DNA of 10,027 nt from Actinomycetota bacterium (GCA_005883905.1 VAYD01000161.1:2883-12909), one strand, 5' to 3'. Counted from the stretch's first letter, positions 1 to 6,670 are shown. Numbers and translations are program-made. Notes: a model not told the origin generated them from the sequence alone.

Positions 1-863
1 AGCCGGTGATGCTGTTCAGCGACATGGGCGGCATCGACATCGAGGAGGTCGCCGAGACGCACCCCGACCACGTCGGGCGCCGGCACTTCTCCAACCTGCT
101 GCCGATCAGCGACTTCGCGGCCAAGGAGTGCATCGCGTCGGTCGGCGTGACCGGCTCGCGGCTGAACCGGCTGACGCCCATCCTGACGCGGCTCGCGCGA
201 CTGTTCGTCGAGCGCGACATGACGCTGGCCGAGATCAACCCGCTGTGCGAGCTCGAGGACGGCACCTTCGTCGCACTCGACGCGCACATGGACATGGAGA
301 ACGAGGCGCGTCCGCGCCAGAAGGCGCTGCTGCACGAGCTCGGCGTCGGCCACGAGGAGACGCGCCAGGCGCGCGAGGCGACCGAGTTCGAGCTCGCCGG
401 CGAGGCCGTCGACGCCCAGGACCACCGCGGCGTGGCGGGCAACGTGACCGAGTTCGACGGCGACCTCGGGCTGGTCATCGGCGCCGGCGGCGGCTCGCTG
501 ACGCTCTTCGACGCCGTGCGCAAGTACGGCGGCAAGCCCGCCAACTACTGCGAGATCGGCGGCAACCCGTCGGTCGAGAAGGCGTGCGGGCTGGCGAAGC
601 TCGTGCTCAGCAAGCCCGGCGTCGACAAGATCGCGGTGATGATGTCGATCGTGTCCAACACGCGGGTCGACATCGTCGCCCGGGGCGTCATCAAGGCCTG
701 CCTCGAGCTGAACATGGACCCGGCAGAGAAGATCTCGATCTTCCGCATCCCGGGCGCCTGGGAGGAGGAGGGATTCAAGATCCTCGACCACTACGGCGTC
801 CGCTATGCCGACCGCACGACCTCGATGCACGAGGCGGCGAAGCTGGCCGTGGAGGCGTCATGA
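1..863 (+). CDS. SucC-like acyl-CoA ligase (ADP-forming) beta subunit, 5' end missing
   Basis: This is the C-terminal three quarters of an ATP-grasp acyl-CoA ligase beta subunit. The frame is open at the left edge (first full codon at base 3), so the true start lies upstream; by comparison with the usual 385-390 residues of SucC, about 110 residues are missing. Visible landmarks are FSDMGGIDIEEVAE near base 15, the EINPL metal/nucleotide motif at 231-245 followed by a conserved ALDA Asp, and the CoA-ligase domain from about base 465 (GAGGGSLT, PANYCEIGG). In SucC the GGI(V/T) loop after NIF contacts succinate. Here that loop reads SIVSNTRVD (645-671), which instead resembles the citrate loop of ATP-citrate lyase (SIANFT). 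The gene ends in an ATGA overlap with the alpha subunit, so the two are co-translated. It could be succinyl-CoA synthetase, but citryl-CoA synthetase or another acyl-CoA ligase is as likely; family sure, substrate not. Confidence 0.88.
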   Translation, partial: PVMLFSDMGGIDIEEVAETHPDHVGRRHFSNLLPISDFAAKECIASVGVTGSRLNRLTPILTRLARLFVERDMTLAEINPLCELEDGTFVALDAHMDMENEARPRQKALLHELGVGHEETRQAREATEFELAGEAVDAQDHRGVAGNVTEFDGDLGLVIGAGGGSLTLFDAVRKYGGKPANYCEIGGNPSVEKACGLAKLVLSKPGVDKIAVMMSIVSNTRVDIVARGVIKACLELNMDPAEKISIFRIPGAWEEEGFKILDHYGVRYADRTTSMHEAAKLAVEAS

Positions 864-1783
864 GCATCCTGATCAACGAAGACACCACGTTCATCGTCCA
901 GGGCATCACCGGCCGCGAGGCGGTGAACCTGACGCGCGAGTGCCTCGACTACGGCGCCGGCGCGAAGGTCGTCGGCGGCGTGACGCCCGGGCGGCTCGGC
1001 CGCGAGGTCCACGGCGTGCCGGTGTTCGACACGGTCAAGCAGGCCGTCGACCACCACGGCGGGCCGATCGACGGCTCTGTCGTCACGGTGCCGCCGGCGT
1101 TCACCAAGGACGCCGTGTTCGAGGCGATCGAGAACGGGATCAAGCTGATCGTGATCGTCACCGAGCGCATCCCGCGCCGCGACGTGGCGCAGATGGTCGA
1201 GCTCGCGAGCCTGCGCGGCGCGCGCATCATCGGCCCGAACTGCCTCGGGATCATCGTCCCGGACGTCATCAAGATGGGCGGCATCGGCGGCCCGGCCAAG
1301 GACGCCGCCAAGGCGTACACCTCCGGCCCCATCGGCGTCATCAGCCGCTCCGGCGGCATGACGACCGAGATGTCGAGCACGCTCACTGCGGCCGGCCTCG
1401 GCCAGTCCACGGCCGTCTCGATCGGCGGCGACGCGATCATCGGCTCCAGCTACGCCGAGCTGATGCCGCTGTTCGAGGCCGACGAGCAGACCGAGGGCAT
1501 CGTCATCTACACCGAGCCCGGCGGCCGCATGGAGGCCGAGCTGGCCAAGTGGGTCAAGGAGAACAACTCGCGCCTGCCGATCGTCGCGTTCATGGCCGGC
1601 CGCTTCATGGACGAGATGCCGGGCATGAGCTTCGGCCACGCCGGCACGATCGTGGAGGGCAAGGAGGACACGGCCGCCGAGAAGATCGCCCGCCTCGCCG
1701 AGGCCGGCATCACGGTCGCCGAGGAGATCTCGCAGATCCCGGAGATCATGAAGAGCAAGTTGGGGGCCCCCGCCAATGCGTAA
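860..1783 (+). CDS. SucD-like acyl-CoA ligase (ADP-forming) alpha subunit
   Basis: Complete 307-residue alpha subunit of the succinyl-CoA synthetase superfamily; it binds CoA and carries the phosphohistidine. The ATG overlaps the beta-subunit stop (ATGA, 860-863), with GGAGG at 851-855 as ribosome site. The N-terminal CoA-binding Rossmann domain begins FIVQGITGREA. GPNCLG is at residues 125-130, the phosphate-contacting Glu is in TEPGG (Glu219, equivalent to GEIGG in E. coli), and the phosphorylated His is in FGHAG (His260). Length is slightly above the typical 290. The segment SRSGGMTTE (from residue 162) differs from SRSGTLTYE of standard SucD and matches the SRSGGMSNE type of ATP-citrate lyase. 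The catalytic machinery is intact, so an active acid-CoA ligase is expected; the acid is uncertain. The 3' end overlaps the ferredoxin gene by 8 bases. Confidence 0.9.
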   Translation: MSILINEDTTFIVQGITGREAVNLTRECLDYGAGAKVVGGVTPGRLGREVHGVPVFDTVKQAVDHHGGPIDGSVVTVPPAFTKDAVFEAIENGIKLIVIVTERIPRRDVAQMVELASLRGARIIGPNCLGIIVPDVIKMGGIGGPAKDAAKAYTSGPIGVISRSGGMTTEMSSTLTAAGLGQSTAVSIGGDAIIGSSYAELMPLFEADEQTEGIVIYTEPGGRMEAELAKWVKENNSRLPIVAFMAGRFMDEMPGMSFGHAGTIVEGKEDTAAEKIARLAEAGITVAEEISQIPEIMKSKLGAPANA

Positions 1784-2024
1784 GGACGCCATCTTCATCG
1801 GCATCGAGGTCGATGACGCCGTCGCGGGCGACGCGCAGCTCGCGGCGAAGCTCGAGGAGGTCTGCCCCGTCGACATCTTCGCCGTCGCCGGCGGCAGGGT
1901 CGAGATCGTCGACGAGAACCTCGACGAGTGCATCCTTTGCGCGATGTGCATCCAGGCTGCGCCGCAGGGCACGCTGACGGTGCACAAGCTCTACAGCAAC
2001 GAATTGCTCGACGCGCCCGCGTAG
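1776..2024 (+). CDS. Small single-[4Fe-4S] ferredoxin
   Basis: An 82-residue cytoplasmic ferredoxin-like protein, starting inside the end of the ligase alpha gene (8-base overlap), so probably translationally coupled. It has four cysteines: Cys30 in VCPVDIF and the CxxCxxC set Cys52, Cys55, Cys58. The position where a 2[4Fe-4S] ferredoxin carries its last Cys (CxxCxxCxxxCP) is Ala62, followed by Pro63. In clostridial-type ferredoxins the Cys before Pro of the first half joins the three Cys of the second half to bind one cluster. Exactly that set is kept here and the other cluster's ligands are gone, so a single cluster is expected. Its fusion into this operon suggests an electron carrier or small subunit for a CoA-linked redox enzyme, such as a 2-oxoacid:ferredoxin oxidoreductase encoded outside the window; that partner is inferred, not seen. 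Confidence 0.8.
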   Translation: MRKDAIFIGIEVDDAVAGDAQLAAKLEEVCPVDIFAVAGGRVEIVDENLDECILCAMCIQAAPQGTLTVHKLYSNELLDAPA

Positions 2025-2046
2025 TCCGTGCACAATGCCCCGAAAC

Positions 2047-2053
2047 AAGGGGG
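2047..2053 (+). promoter_or_regulatory. Ribosome binding site fixing the start of the secreted protein
   Basis: AAGGGGG lies 6 bases before the ATG at 2060. It selects this ATG over the longer upstream open frame, whose extra 44 residues overlap the ferredoxin gene and precede an otherwise perfect signal peptide. I see no convincing terminator in the 35 bases after the ferredoxin stop, so read-through is possible. Confidence 0.7.
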
Positions 2054-2059
2054 CTCGAT

Positions 2060-3571
2060 ATGCGCAGGTATCGGTCGATGCTGGTGCTCATGGCGATGGC
2101 GATCGCGGGGGCGCCGCCGACCGCGTTGGCGGCCGCCGGGGCGACGGCAGGCACATCGGTCGTTGCCGCGTTCCCGCGAGTGAACGGCACGTGGGACGCA
2201 GAGACCGACGCCTTCACCCCGACCACGACCGCGAGCGTCCTGCAGGGCTCGATCAAGCGCACCGACGTCGTGACCGGATGGGGCAGCGTCGTCCCGTGGG
2301 TCATCCCGTCGGCGTCCGCACCGGGCGGGCTGCAGGTCATGCTCTCGGGCGACAAGGACAACTCGGGCGGTCCGCCGAACGGGACCAGCTTCGCGCAGCG
2401 CAAGGCAGACGGCACGTGGTCGGATCCGGTGACCACCGGCCTCTTCGGTGGCGCAACCAGCTCGAGCGCCGTGACGGCGATCGCCGGGCCCGACAACCAG
2501 ACGCCGATCTACGTCTTCAACTACGGGGGCGAACTGGTCCTGCAGGTCGGCGCCACCGGCCGATCGAACAGCACCGGCGTGAACATCGCCGACACGCAGC
2601 TCGGCGGCAAGGTCCAGGCGAGCGGCCCGCGGCTCGGGCACGACGCGGCCGGCCGGTACTGGCTGACGTGGTCCAACTCCGCCACCGGCGCCATCGGCGT
2701 CTACCTGCTGCAGATCGACCCCGCGAGCGGCCAGCCGATCGGCAGCGCCGCGCCGGCGCCCAACTCGACGGCGCCCGAAAACGGGGAGGGACGCATCGCG
2801 CTCGCCTGCGGCGCGGAGTGCCGCACCGTCTTCCACGAGTCCGACGCTCAGGGCAACAACACCTCGAAGCTCGGCGTCTGGGGCGTCGGCGACGCAAGCG
2901 CGACGACCGTCAGCGGCCCTGTCCAGCCGAACGCGTTCATCACCGCGGCGCAAGCGCCGAGCGGCGGCATGTGGATCGCCTGGCACGAGGACGGCACCCC
3001 GGCCTACCACGTTGAGCTCGCGGGCGCCAACGGCGCCGGCGGGAGCAACAAGAACATCGGTCAGCCGACGAGCAACGGGCTGCCGGTGCAGAACGTGGCG
3101 ATGGCAGAGGCGAACGGCGATCTGGTGTTCGTCACCAACTGGCTCGACACGAACACCAGCCTCGACGCGATGTGGGCACAGGTGATCCCGGGCACGGCGC
3201 CCGTCTACAGCGGCCCGACGAAGCAGACCTCGACGAAGGTCGGCACGACGGTGCTGACGCTCGTCTCGCCGAAGAACTGCGTCCCCGCAGGGAACCGGAT
3301 CGTCGCGAAGCTGCTCGTCAAGTCGGTCAAGACCCGTCACCGCAAGGTCGGCAAGGGCCTCGTGAAGATCAAGGTCAAGTCGGTCGACTTCCTGATCGAC
3401 GGCAAGCGCAAGAACCACGACAAGCGCAAGCCGTTCAAGGCGACGCTCGTGCTCAACGGCCTGACCCCCGGCTCGACCCACGTGCTCGCGGCGCGGGCGC
3501 TGCTCAAGACCCATCCCGGCCAGCCGGCGATCCACCGGACCGTCCGGGTGAAGTTCACGATCTGCGGCTGA
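2060..3571 (+). CDS. Secreted protein of unknown function with basic C-terminal beta domain
   Basis: A 503-residue exported protein. Residues 1-24 form a Sec signal peptide: MRRYR basic start, a hydrophobic stretch rich in Met, Ala and Leu, and a TALA cleavage site. The body (about 25-400) is rich in Gly, Ser, Thr and Asn, with recurring strand-like pieces such as YWLTWSNS, GMWIAWHED and YVFNYGGE; the spacing suggests a beta-propeller-like or sialidase-like fold, but no catalytic motif is recognised. Cys250 and Cys254 may form a small disulfide. The last 100 residues are very rich in Lys and Arg (KTRHRKVGKGLVKIKVK, VDFLIDGKRK) and end at Cys502; with Cys407 this frames a probable disulfide-closed Ig-like domain (VDFLIDGK... 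PFKATLVLNGLTPGSTHVLAARA). The basic domain may bind cell-wall polymers (inference). Function unknown. It faces the amidase gene tail to tail. Confidence 0.78.
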   Translation: MRRYRSMLVLMAMAIAGAPPTALAAAGATAGTSVVAAFPRVNGTWDAETDAFTPTTTASVLQGSIKRTDVVTGWGSVVPWVIPSASAPGGLQVMLSGDKDNSGGPPNGTSFAQRKADGTWSDPVTTGLFGGATSSSAVTAIAGPDNQTPIYVFNYGGELVLQVGATGRSNSTGVNIADTQLGGKVQASGPRLGHDAAGRYWLTWSNSATGAIGVYLLQIDPASGQPIGSAAPAPNSTAPENGEGRIALACGAECRTVFHESDAQGNNTSKLGVWGVGDASATTVSGPVQPNAFITAAQAPSGGMWIAWHEDGTPAYHVELAGANGAGGSNKNIGQPTSNGLPVQNVAMAEANGDLVFVTNWLDTNTSLDAMWAQVIPGTAPVYSGPTKQTSTKVGTTVLTLVSPKNCVPAGNRIVAKLLVKSVKTRHRKVGKGLVKIKVKSVDFLIDGKRKNHDKRKPFKATLVLNGLTPGSTHVLAARALLKTHPGQPAIHRTVRVKFTICG

Positions 3572-3572
3572 A

Positions 3573-3598
3573 TCGGTGTACACCGAAGGTGCCCACCT
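3573..3598. repeat. Two tandem palindromes in a convergent gene junction
   Basis: TCGGTGTACACCGA (3573-3586) is a perfect 14-base palindrome. Directly after it comes AGGTGCCCACCT (3587-3598), also a perfect inverted repeat with a 2-base centre. Both contain the core GGTG-NN-CACC, with centres 13 bases apart. They fill the whole gap between the stop codon of the secreted protein and the stop codon of the amidase. They could act as a weak bidirectional terminator (short GC stems, no T-run) or as paired protein-binding sites. The symmetry is certain; the role is a guess. Confidence 0.55.
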
Positions 3599-4167
3599 CA
3601 CAGCTTCGAGCGGTAGATCTCCATATCGCGGTGAACCCAGTCGCCATGCGTCTGACGGCGCAGGCGCTTGACGCGCTCGCGGTGATACGGGCTCGACAGC
3701 GACTCCGCGTGGCCGATGACGTTGTTCGTCGCGATGCCGAACTTCGCCTGCAGCCAGCGGGTCAGGCGCAGCGACGCGCGCATCTGCTTGTCGTCGCCGA
3801 GCACCTGCGCGTCGCTCATCCCCACGTGCTCGATCCCGATCGCCGTGTAGTTCAGCCCGACCGTGTGGCGGCACATGTAGCGCAGCGACACGAGCTGGTG
3901 GATCTTCCCGGCGCGGTCGATGACGAAGTGCGCGCACGTGCCGGGCAGCTCGTGCAGCTCCGCGTCGGGCACGTCCGGCGCGAAGGTGTTCCACGTCGCG
4001 CGGTAGGTCTGCGTCACGGTGACGTGCTCGACGATCACCTTCGGGTTCTTGAGCAGCGCCGTGTCGAGCCCGTAGTGCCGGCGCGCGTACGCGCGCATCT
4101 CGGCCTTCCGGCGCGCGCCGAACGGGATCGGGTCGTGGAGGATCGGCGGCGCGTCGGCCGCGATCAT
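3598..4167 (-). CDS. N-acetylmuramoyl-L-alanine amidase domain protein (Amidase_2 family)
   Basis: A 189-residue protein of the zinc Amidase_2/PGRP family, whose members cut the bond between N-acetylmuramic acid and L-alanine of peptidoglycan. The start ATG overlaps the stop of the upstream hydrolase gene (ATGA on the minus strand). Visible family features: the first zinc His in VEHVT (His48), the strand AHFVIDRAGKIHQLV (79-93), CRHTVGLN (99-106), the catalytic-type Glu in IGIEHVG (Glu113), the second zinc His in VIGHAES (His153), and a C-terminal HGD (174-176) where the third metal ligand is expected. No signal peptide or membrane segment is seen, so it would stay in the cytoplasm like AmpD recycling amidases, or be exported another way. 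The CxPG-type end is absent and the third ligand is not certain. Alternative: an amidase acting on another amide, given its coupling to a carbon-nitrogen hydrolase. Confidence 0.82.
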   Translation of the reverse strand: MIAADAPPILHDPIPFGARRKAEMRAYARRHYGLDTALLKNPKVIVEHVTVTQTYRATWNTFAPDVPDAELHELPGTCAHFVIDRAGKIHQLVSLRYMCRHTVGLNYTAIGIEHVGMSDAQVLGDDKQMRASLRLTRWLQAKFGIATNNVIGHAESLSSPYHRERVKRLRRQTHGDWVHRDMEIYRSKL

Positions 4168-5090
4168 CGGCCGGCGAGCGAGCTGTAGGCGTCCGGCCTG
4201 CGCGTCTCGAGGAAGGGGAACAGGGTCAGCCAGTCCTTGCGCTGATCCAGGTCGAGGTCGGCGACCAGCACCGCCGGTTCGTCGCGCGGCGCCTGCGCGA
4301 GGATGCGTCCGTACGGGTCGGAGATGAAGCTCGAGCCATAGAACGTCAGCGGGTCCTCGGTGCCGATGCGGTTGACGGCGATCATGAACGTGCCGTTCGT
4401 GATGCCGTTCGCGACGATCACCTGCTGCCACAGCGGCTGCGTGTCGAAGTCGGGGTGGTCGGGCTCCGAGCCGATCGCGGTCGGGTAGACGAGCACCTCG
4501 GCGCCGGCGAGGCTGTAGGCGCGCGCGAGCTCGGGGAACCACTGGTCCCAGCAGGTCGGGAAGCCGAAGCTCGCCTCCCCCAGCCCGACGACCGGGAACC
4601 CGTTCTCGGGCGGCCCCGGCCGGAAGTACTTGTCCTCGTAGTAGCCCGAGGTCACGGGGATGTGCAGCTTGCGCGTGCGCGCGACCAGCGAGCCATCGGG
4701 CGCCACGACGATCGCGGTGTTGAACCCAAGACCGCCGTCGCCCGCGCGCTCGTAGAGCGAGGCGTGCACATGGATGCCCGTCTCCTTCGCCAGGCCGGCG
4801 GCGAACTTGTAGGTCGGCCCGTCCGGGATCTCCTCCGCCGCCGAGCCCCACTTCTCCAGCCCGTCCGGCGTGATCGCGAAGTACGGCGAGAGCGTCAGCT
4901 CCTGCAGGCAGGCGATCTTCGCCCCCTGCTCGGCGGCTGCGCGCACGCCCTCGGCCAGCGCCGCCTGGTGCTCGGTCGGGTCGGGGTGCCAGCGGTCCTG
5001 CACGGCACCCACGCGAAACGGCGGACGCGTCGGCTCGTCGACGCGCGCCGGCGAGGACGGGACCTTGTCGATCGCGGTGATGATGCGCAC
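4164..5090 (-). CDS. aguB: Carbon-nitrogen hydrolase, probable N-carbamoylputrescine amidase
   Basis: A 308-residue nitrilase-superfamily enzyme. The Glu-Lys-Cys triad is visible: Glu64 in LQELTLSPYF, Lys141 in RKLHIP, Cys180 in TCWDQWFPELAR. The CWDQWFPE, YPTAIGSEP, NRIG and FYGSSFI stretches are characteristic of N-carbamoylputrescine amidase, which yields putrescine, CO2 and ammonia. Agmatine deiminase, the preceding enzyme of that pathway, is encoded at 7356-8333, which supports the assignment. Differences from typical AguB (HIPVTSGYYED, ANGITNGTF in place of the usual GHAAAN segment) leave room for another N-carbamoyl or beta-ureido substrate. The start is GTG, 10 bases after the HD-GYP stop; no strong ribosome site is visible, and about 24 residues precede the conserved FRVGAVQ start, so translation may depend on coupling. 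Its stop overlaps the amidase ATG. Confidence 0.82.
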   Translation of the reverse strand: MRIITAIDKVPSSPARVDEPTRPPFRVGAVQDRWHPDPTEHQAALAEGVRAAAEQGAKIACLQELTLSPYFAITPDGLEKWGSAAEEIPDGPTYKFAAGLAKETGIHVHASLYERAGDGGLGFNTAIVVAPDGSLVARTRKLHIPVTSGYYEDKYFRPGPPENGFPVVGLGEASFGFPTCWDQWFPELARAYSLAGAEVLVYPTAIGSEPDHPDFDTQPLWQQVIVANGITNGTFMIAVNRIGTEDPLTFYGSSFISDPYGRILAQAPRDEPAVLVADLDLDQRKDWLTLFPFLETRRPDAYSSLAGR

Positions 5091-5100
5091 GCCGCGCAGT

Positions 5101-6504
5101 CTAGGCAGGTGCTTGGAGACCCGGAGCCTCGAGCTCGATCACCCTCCGGTTGCGCGGCAGGCCGTAGCGCTCGACCATGGCGATCGTCGCCTCGGCGACC
5201 TGCGGGTCGAACTGGCGGCCGGACTGCGCGCGCAGCTCGGCGATCGCGAACTCGCGGTCGCGGGCCGCGCGATACGGCCGATCGGTCGTCATCGCGCTGA
5301 ACGCATCGGCCGCGCAGACGATCCGCGCCGCGATCGGGATCTCCTCGCCGGTCAGGCCATCCGGGTAGCCGGTGCCGTCAAAGCGCTCGTGGCTGGCGCG
5401 CACGACCTGGCCGACGTCCTTCAGCGCGCCACCGACGCGGTCGAGCATCCGCTGGCCCACGATCGTGTGCCGGCGCATGACCTCCCACTCGTCGTCGCTG
5501 AGCGCGGCGGTCTTGTTGACGATCTCCTTGGGCACGCCGATCTTGCCGACGTCGTGCAGCAGCGCACCGAACTCGACGAGCCGCCGCTGGTCCTCGCCGA
5601 GCCCGAGCTCGTCGGCGGTCGCGACCGCCAGTGACACGACGCCCTGGCTGTGGGCGCCGGTGTACTCGTCGTCCTCCCCGATCAGCTCGCCGAGCAGCAG
5701 CGCGGTGCGGCGGTAGGTCCGGCTCGTCTCGATCTGCTGGTCAAGGCGCGCGTGGCGCTCCTGCGCGAAGACCCACATCAGCAGCGCGAGCGGGAAGACG
5801 AGCACGAACGCGTACTGGCGCTGCTCGCTGGCGAGCGCGCCGAGCAGGCCGATCGGGCTGAGCAGCACGTCCAGCGTCCACGTCGGGACGAGCTCGCGCA
5901 CGTGGACTTCCGGCGCACGTCCGGTGCCGAAGTACTCGCGCGCGCTCGAGATCGCGAGGTCGAACGCCAGCTGCGCGGCGAGCGCGAGCAGCCACCAGTA
6001 CCAGTCGGCCCAGTGCGCGCCGTCGACGCCCGCGCACGTCAACACGAGCGCGGGGCCGAACGACCACCAGCAGTCGGTGAGGCGCGAGATGACGCGATCG
6101 AACGGCAGCTCGCGCCGGAGGAAGTCCGGCAGTCCGCCGAGCAGGCGGCCGGCCGCGACGAGCGCGGGCGCGACCTCCGGCGGCAGCACGAACAGCATCG
6201 GGACGAACGCCAGCTGTGTCGGGATCGAGTAGCCGGCGCCGACCTCGAACTCGAACCGCGACAGCAGCGCGAACGCGATCGTCAGCACGATCGCGGGGCC
6301 GACCGGCACGTGGCCCGGGTTGCCGATCTCGATCAGCGCGATCGCGGCGACGACGAACAGCGCCGCGAAGATCGACTCGGTCAGCAGCAGCCGGTCGCCC
6401 AACGGCTCCGGACGCTGGCTGCGCGCGCGCCGCACGGAGTCCTCCGTCGCGGGCGACACGGCTCCGAATCCGTACAGGACCTTGACGCGCGCGCGGTCCG
6501 CCAT
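5101..6504 (-). CDS. HD-GYP domain protein with N-terminal membrane region
   Basis: A 467-residue membrane-bound metal-dependent phosphohydrolase, likely a cyclic di-GMP phosphodiesterase. Residues 40-250 hold about six hydrophobic segments (for example 45-60, 70-84, 95-107, 148-158, 168-185, 231-247) with short loops, a membrane sensor of a type I cannot name. The HD-GYP domain spans about 265-450: His285 in GAHS, HDVGK (317-321), His346 in MRRHTIVG, SHERFDGTGYP (371-381), and Asp399 in CAADAF. The HHE motif of model HD-GYP enzymes is SHE here, and the Glu four residues before the first His is Tyr281, which suggests a two-metal rather than three-metal centre (inference). It is first in a minus-strand cluster with the AguB-like and amidase genes. 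The start ATG at 6504 has no clear ribosome site. Confidence 0.88.
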   Translation of the reverse strand: MADRARVKVLYGFGAVSPATEDSVRRARSQRPEPLGDRLLLTESIFAALFVVAAIALIEIGNPGHVPVGPAIVLTIAFALLSRFEFEVGAGYSIPTQLAFVPMLFVLPPEVAPALVAAGRLLGGLPDFLRRELPFDRVISRLTDCWWSFGPALVLTCAGVDGAHWADWYWWLLALAAQLAFDLAISSAREYFGTGRAPEVHVRELVPTWTLDVLLSPIGLLGALASEQRQYAFVLVFPLALLMWVFAQERHARLDQQIETSRTYRRTALLLGELIGEDDEYTGAHSQGVVSLAVATADELGLGEDQRRLVEFGALLHDVGKIGVPKEIVNKTAALSDDEWEVMRRHTIVGQRMLDRVGGALKDVGQVVRASHERFDGTGYPDGLTGEEIPIAARIVCAADAFSAMTTDRPYRAARDREFAIAELRAQSGRQFDPQVAEATIAMVERYGLPRNRRVIELEAPGLQAPA

Positions 6505-6576
6505 CGCCGGGAGCGTATCTGTCGAATCCAGCGCGGACGCGCCTGGAGGAACGCCTGCAGAACTGGACGGATGTTC

Positions 6577-6597
6577 TACTCAACCCTGGTTACTCAA
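6577..6597 (+). repeat. Short direct repeat TACTCAA
   Basis: TACTCAA occurs at 6577-6583 and again at 6591-6597, a 14-base period, inside the A+T-richer part of the divergent region. This spacing is close to one and a half helical turns. It may be a regulator half-site pair or chance. Confidence 0.35.
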
Positions 6598-6614
6598 ATG
6601 CCGATACGGCGCCA

Positions 6615-6631
6615 AGAGCGGGAGGCGCTCT
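6615..6631 (+). other. Leader hairpin with a GGAGG loop
   Basis: AGAGCG (6615-6620) and CGCTCT (6626-6631) pair perfectly around the loop GGAGG (6621-6625). It lies 40 bases before the GTG of the secreted protein, in what would be its mRNA leader. A ribosome-site-like sequence shown in a loop could aid or compete for ribosome binding; this is inference from the sequence only. Confidence 0.4.
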
Positions 6632-6654
6632 ACAAGGGTCCAAAGGTCAGAACC

Positions 6655-6661
6655 GAAGGGA
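6655..6661 (+). promoter_or_regulatory. Ribosome binding site for the GTG start at 6671
   Basis: GAAGGGA lies 9 bases before GTG 6671. It supports this start over any earlier codon of the longer open frame, because the signal peptide begins right here. Confidence 0.65.
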
Positions 6662-6670
6662 CGCACCCCC

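Larger units (their letters stand above)
6505..6670. promoter_or_regulatory. Divergent intergenic region
   Basis: These 166 bases separate the start of the HD-GYP gene (minus) from the start of the small secreted protein (plus), so they must carry both promoters. The stretch 6571-6600 is clearly more A+T-rich than the surroundings and is the likeliest promoter core. I cannot place convincing -35 and -10 boxes with normal spacing. It holds a direct repeat and a hairpin, listed separately. Confidence 0.5.

Noticed and set aside
128..859. Upstream extension of the alpha-subunit frame
   Set aside because: The extension is Arg-rich noise inside the beta-subunit gene; the conserved N-terminus and ribosome site place the start at 860.
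1762..1771. GGGGGCCCCC palindrome at the end of the alpha-subunit gene
   Set aside because: It is inside coding sequence, has no loop for a hairpin, and such runs are expected by chance at this GC content.
803..1987. Long open frame on the minus strand opposite the ligase alpha and ferredoxin genes
   Set aside because: Its product is low-complexity Arg, Ala, Asp and Leu, as expected for a high-GC shadow frame, and the opposite strand encodes clear SucD and ferredoxin motifs.
2004..2036. Possible promoter (TTGCTC and CACAAT) before the secreted protein gene
   Set aside because: The spacing of 21 bases is too long and the first box lies inside the ferredoxin gene; the match is weak.
1991..3994. 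667-residue minus-strand open frame
   Set aside because: It spans two real genes in opposite directions and gives Arg/Ala-rich sequence with no domain; an antisense shadow.
4168..4851. Upstream extension of the amidase frame
   Set aside because: It overlaps the AguB-like gene in another frame and is low complexity; the ATG at 4167 in the ATGA overlap is the natural start.
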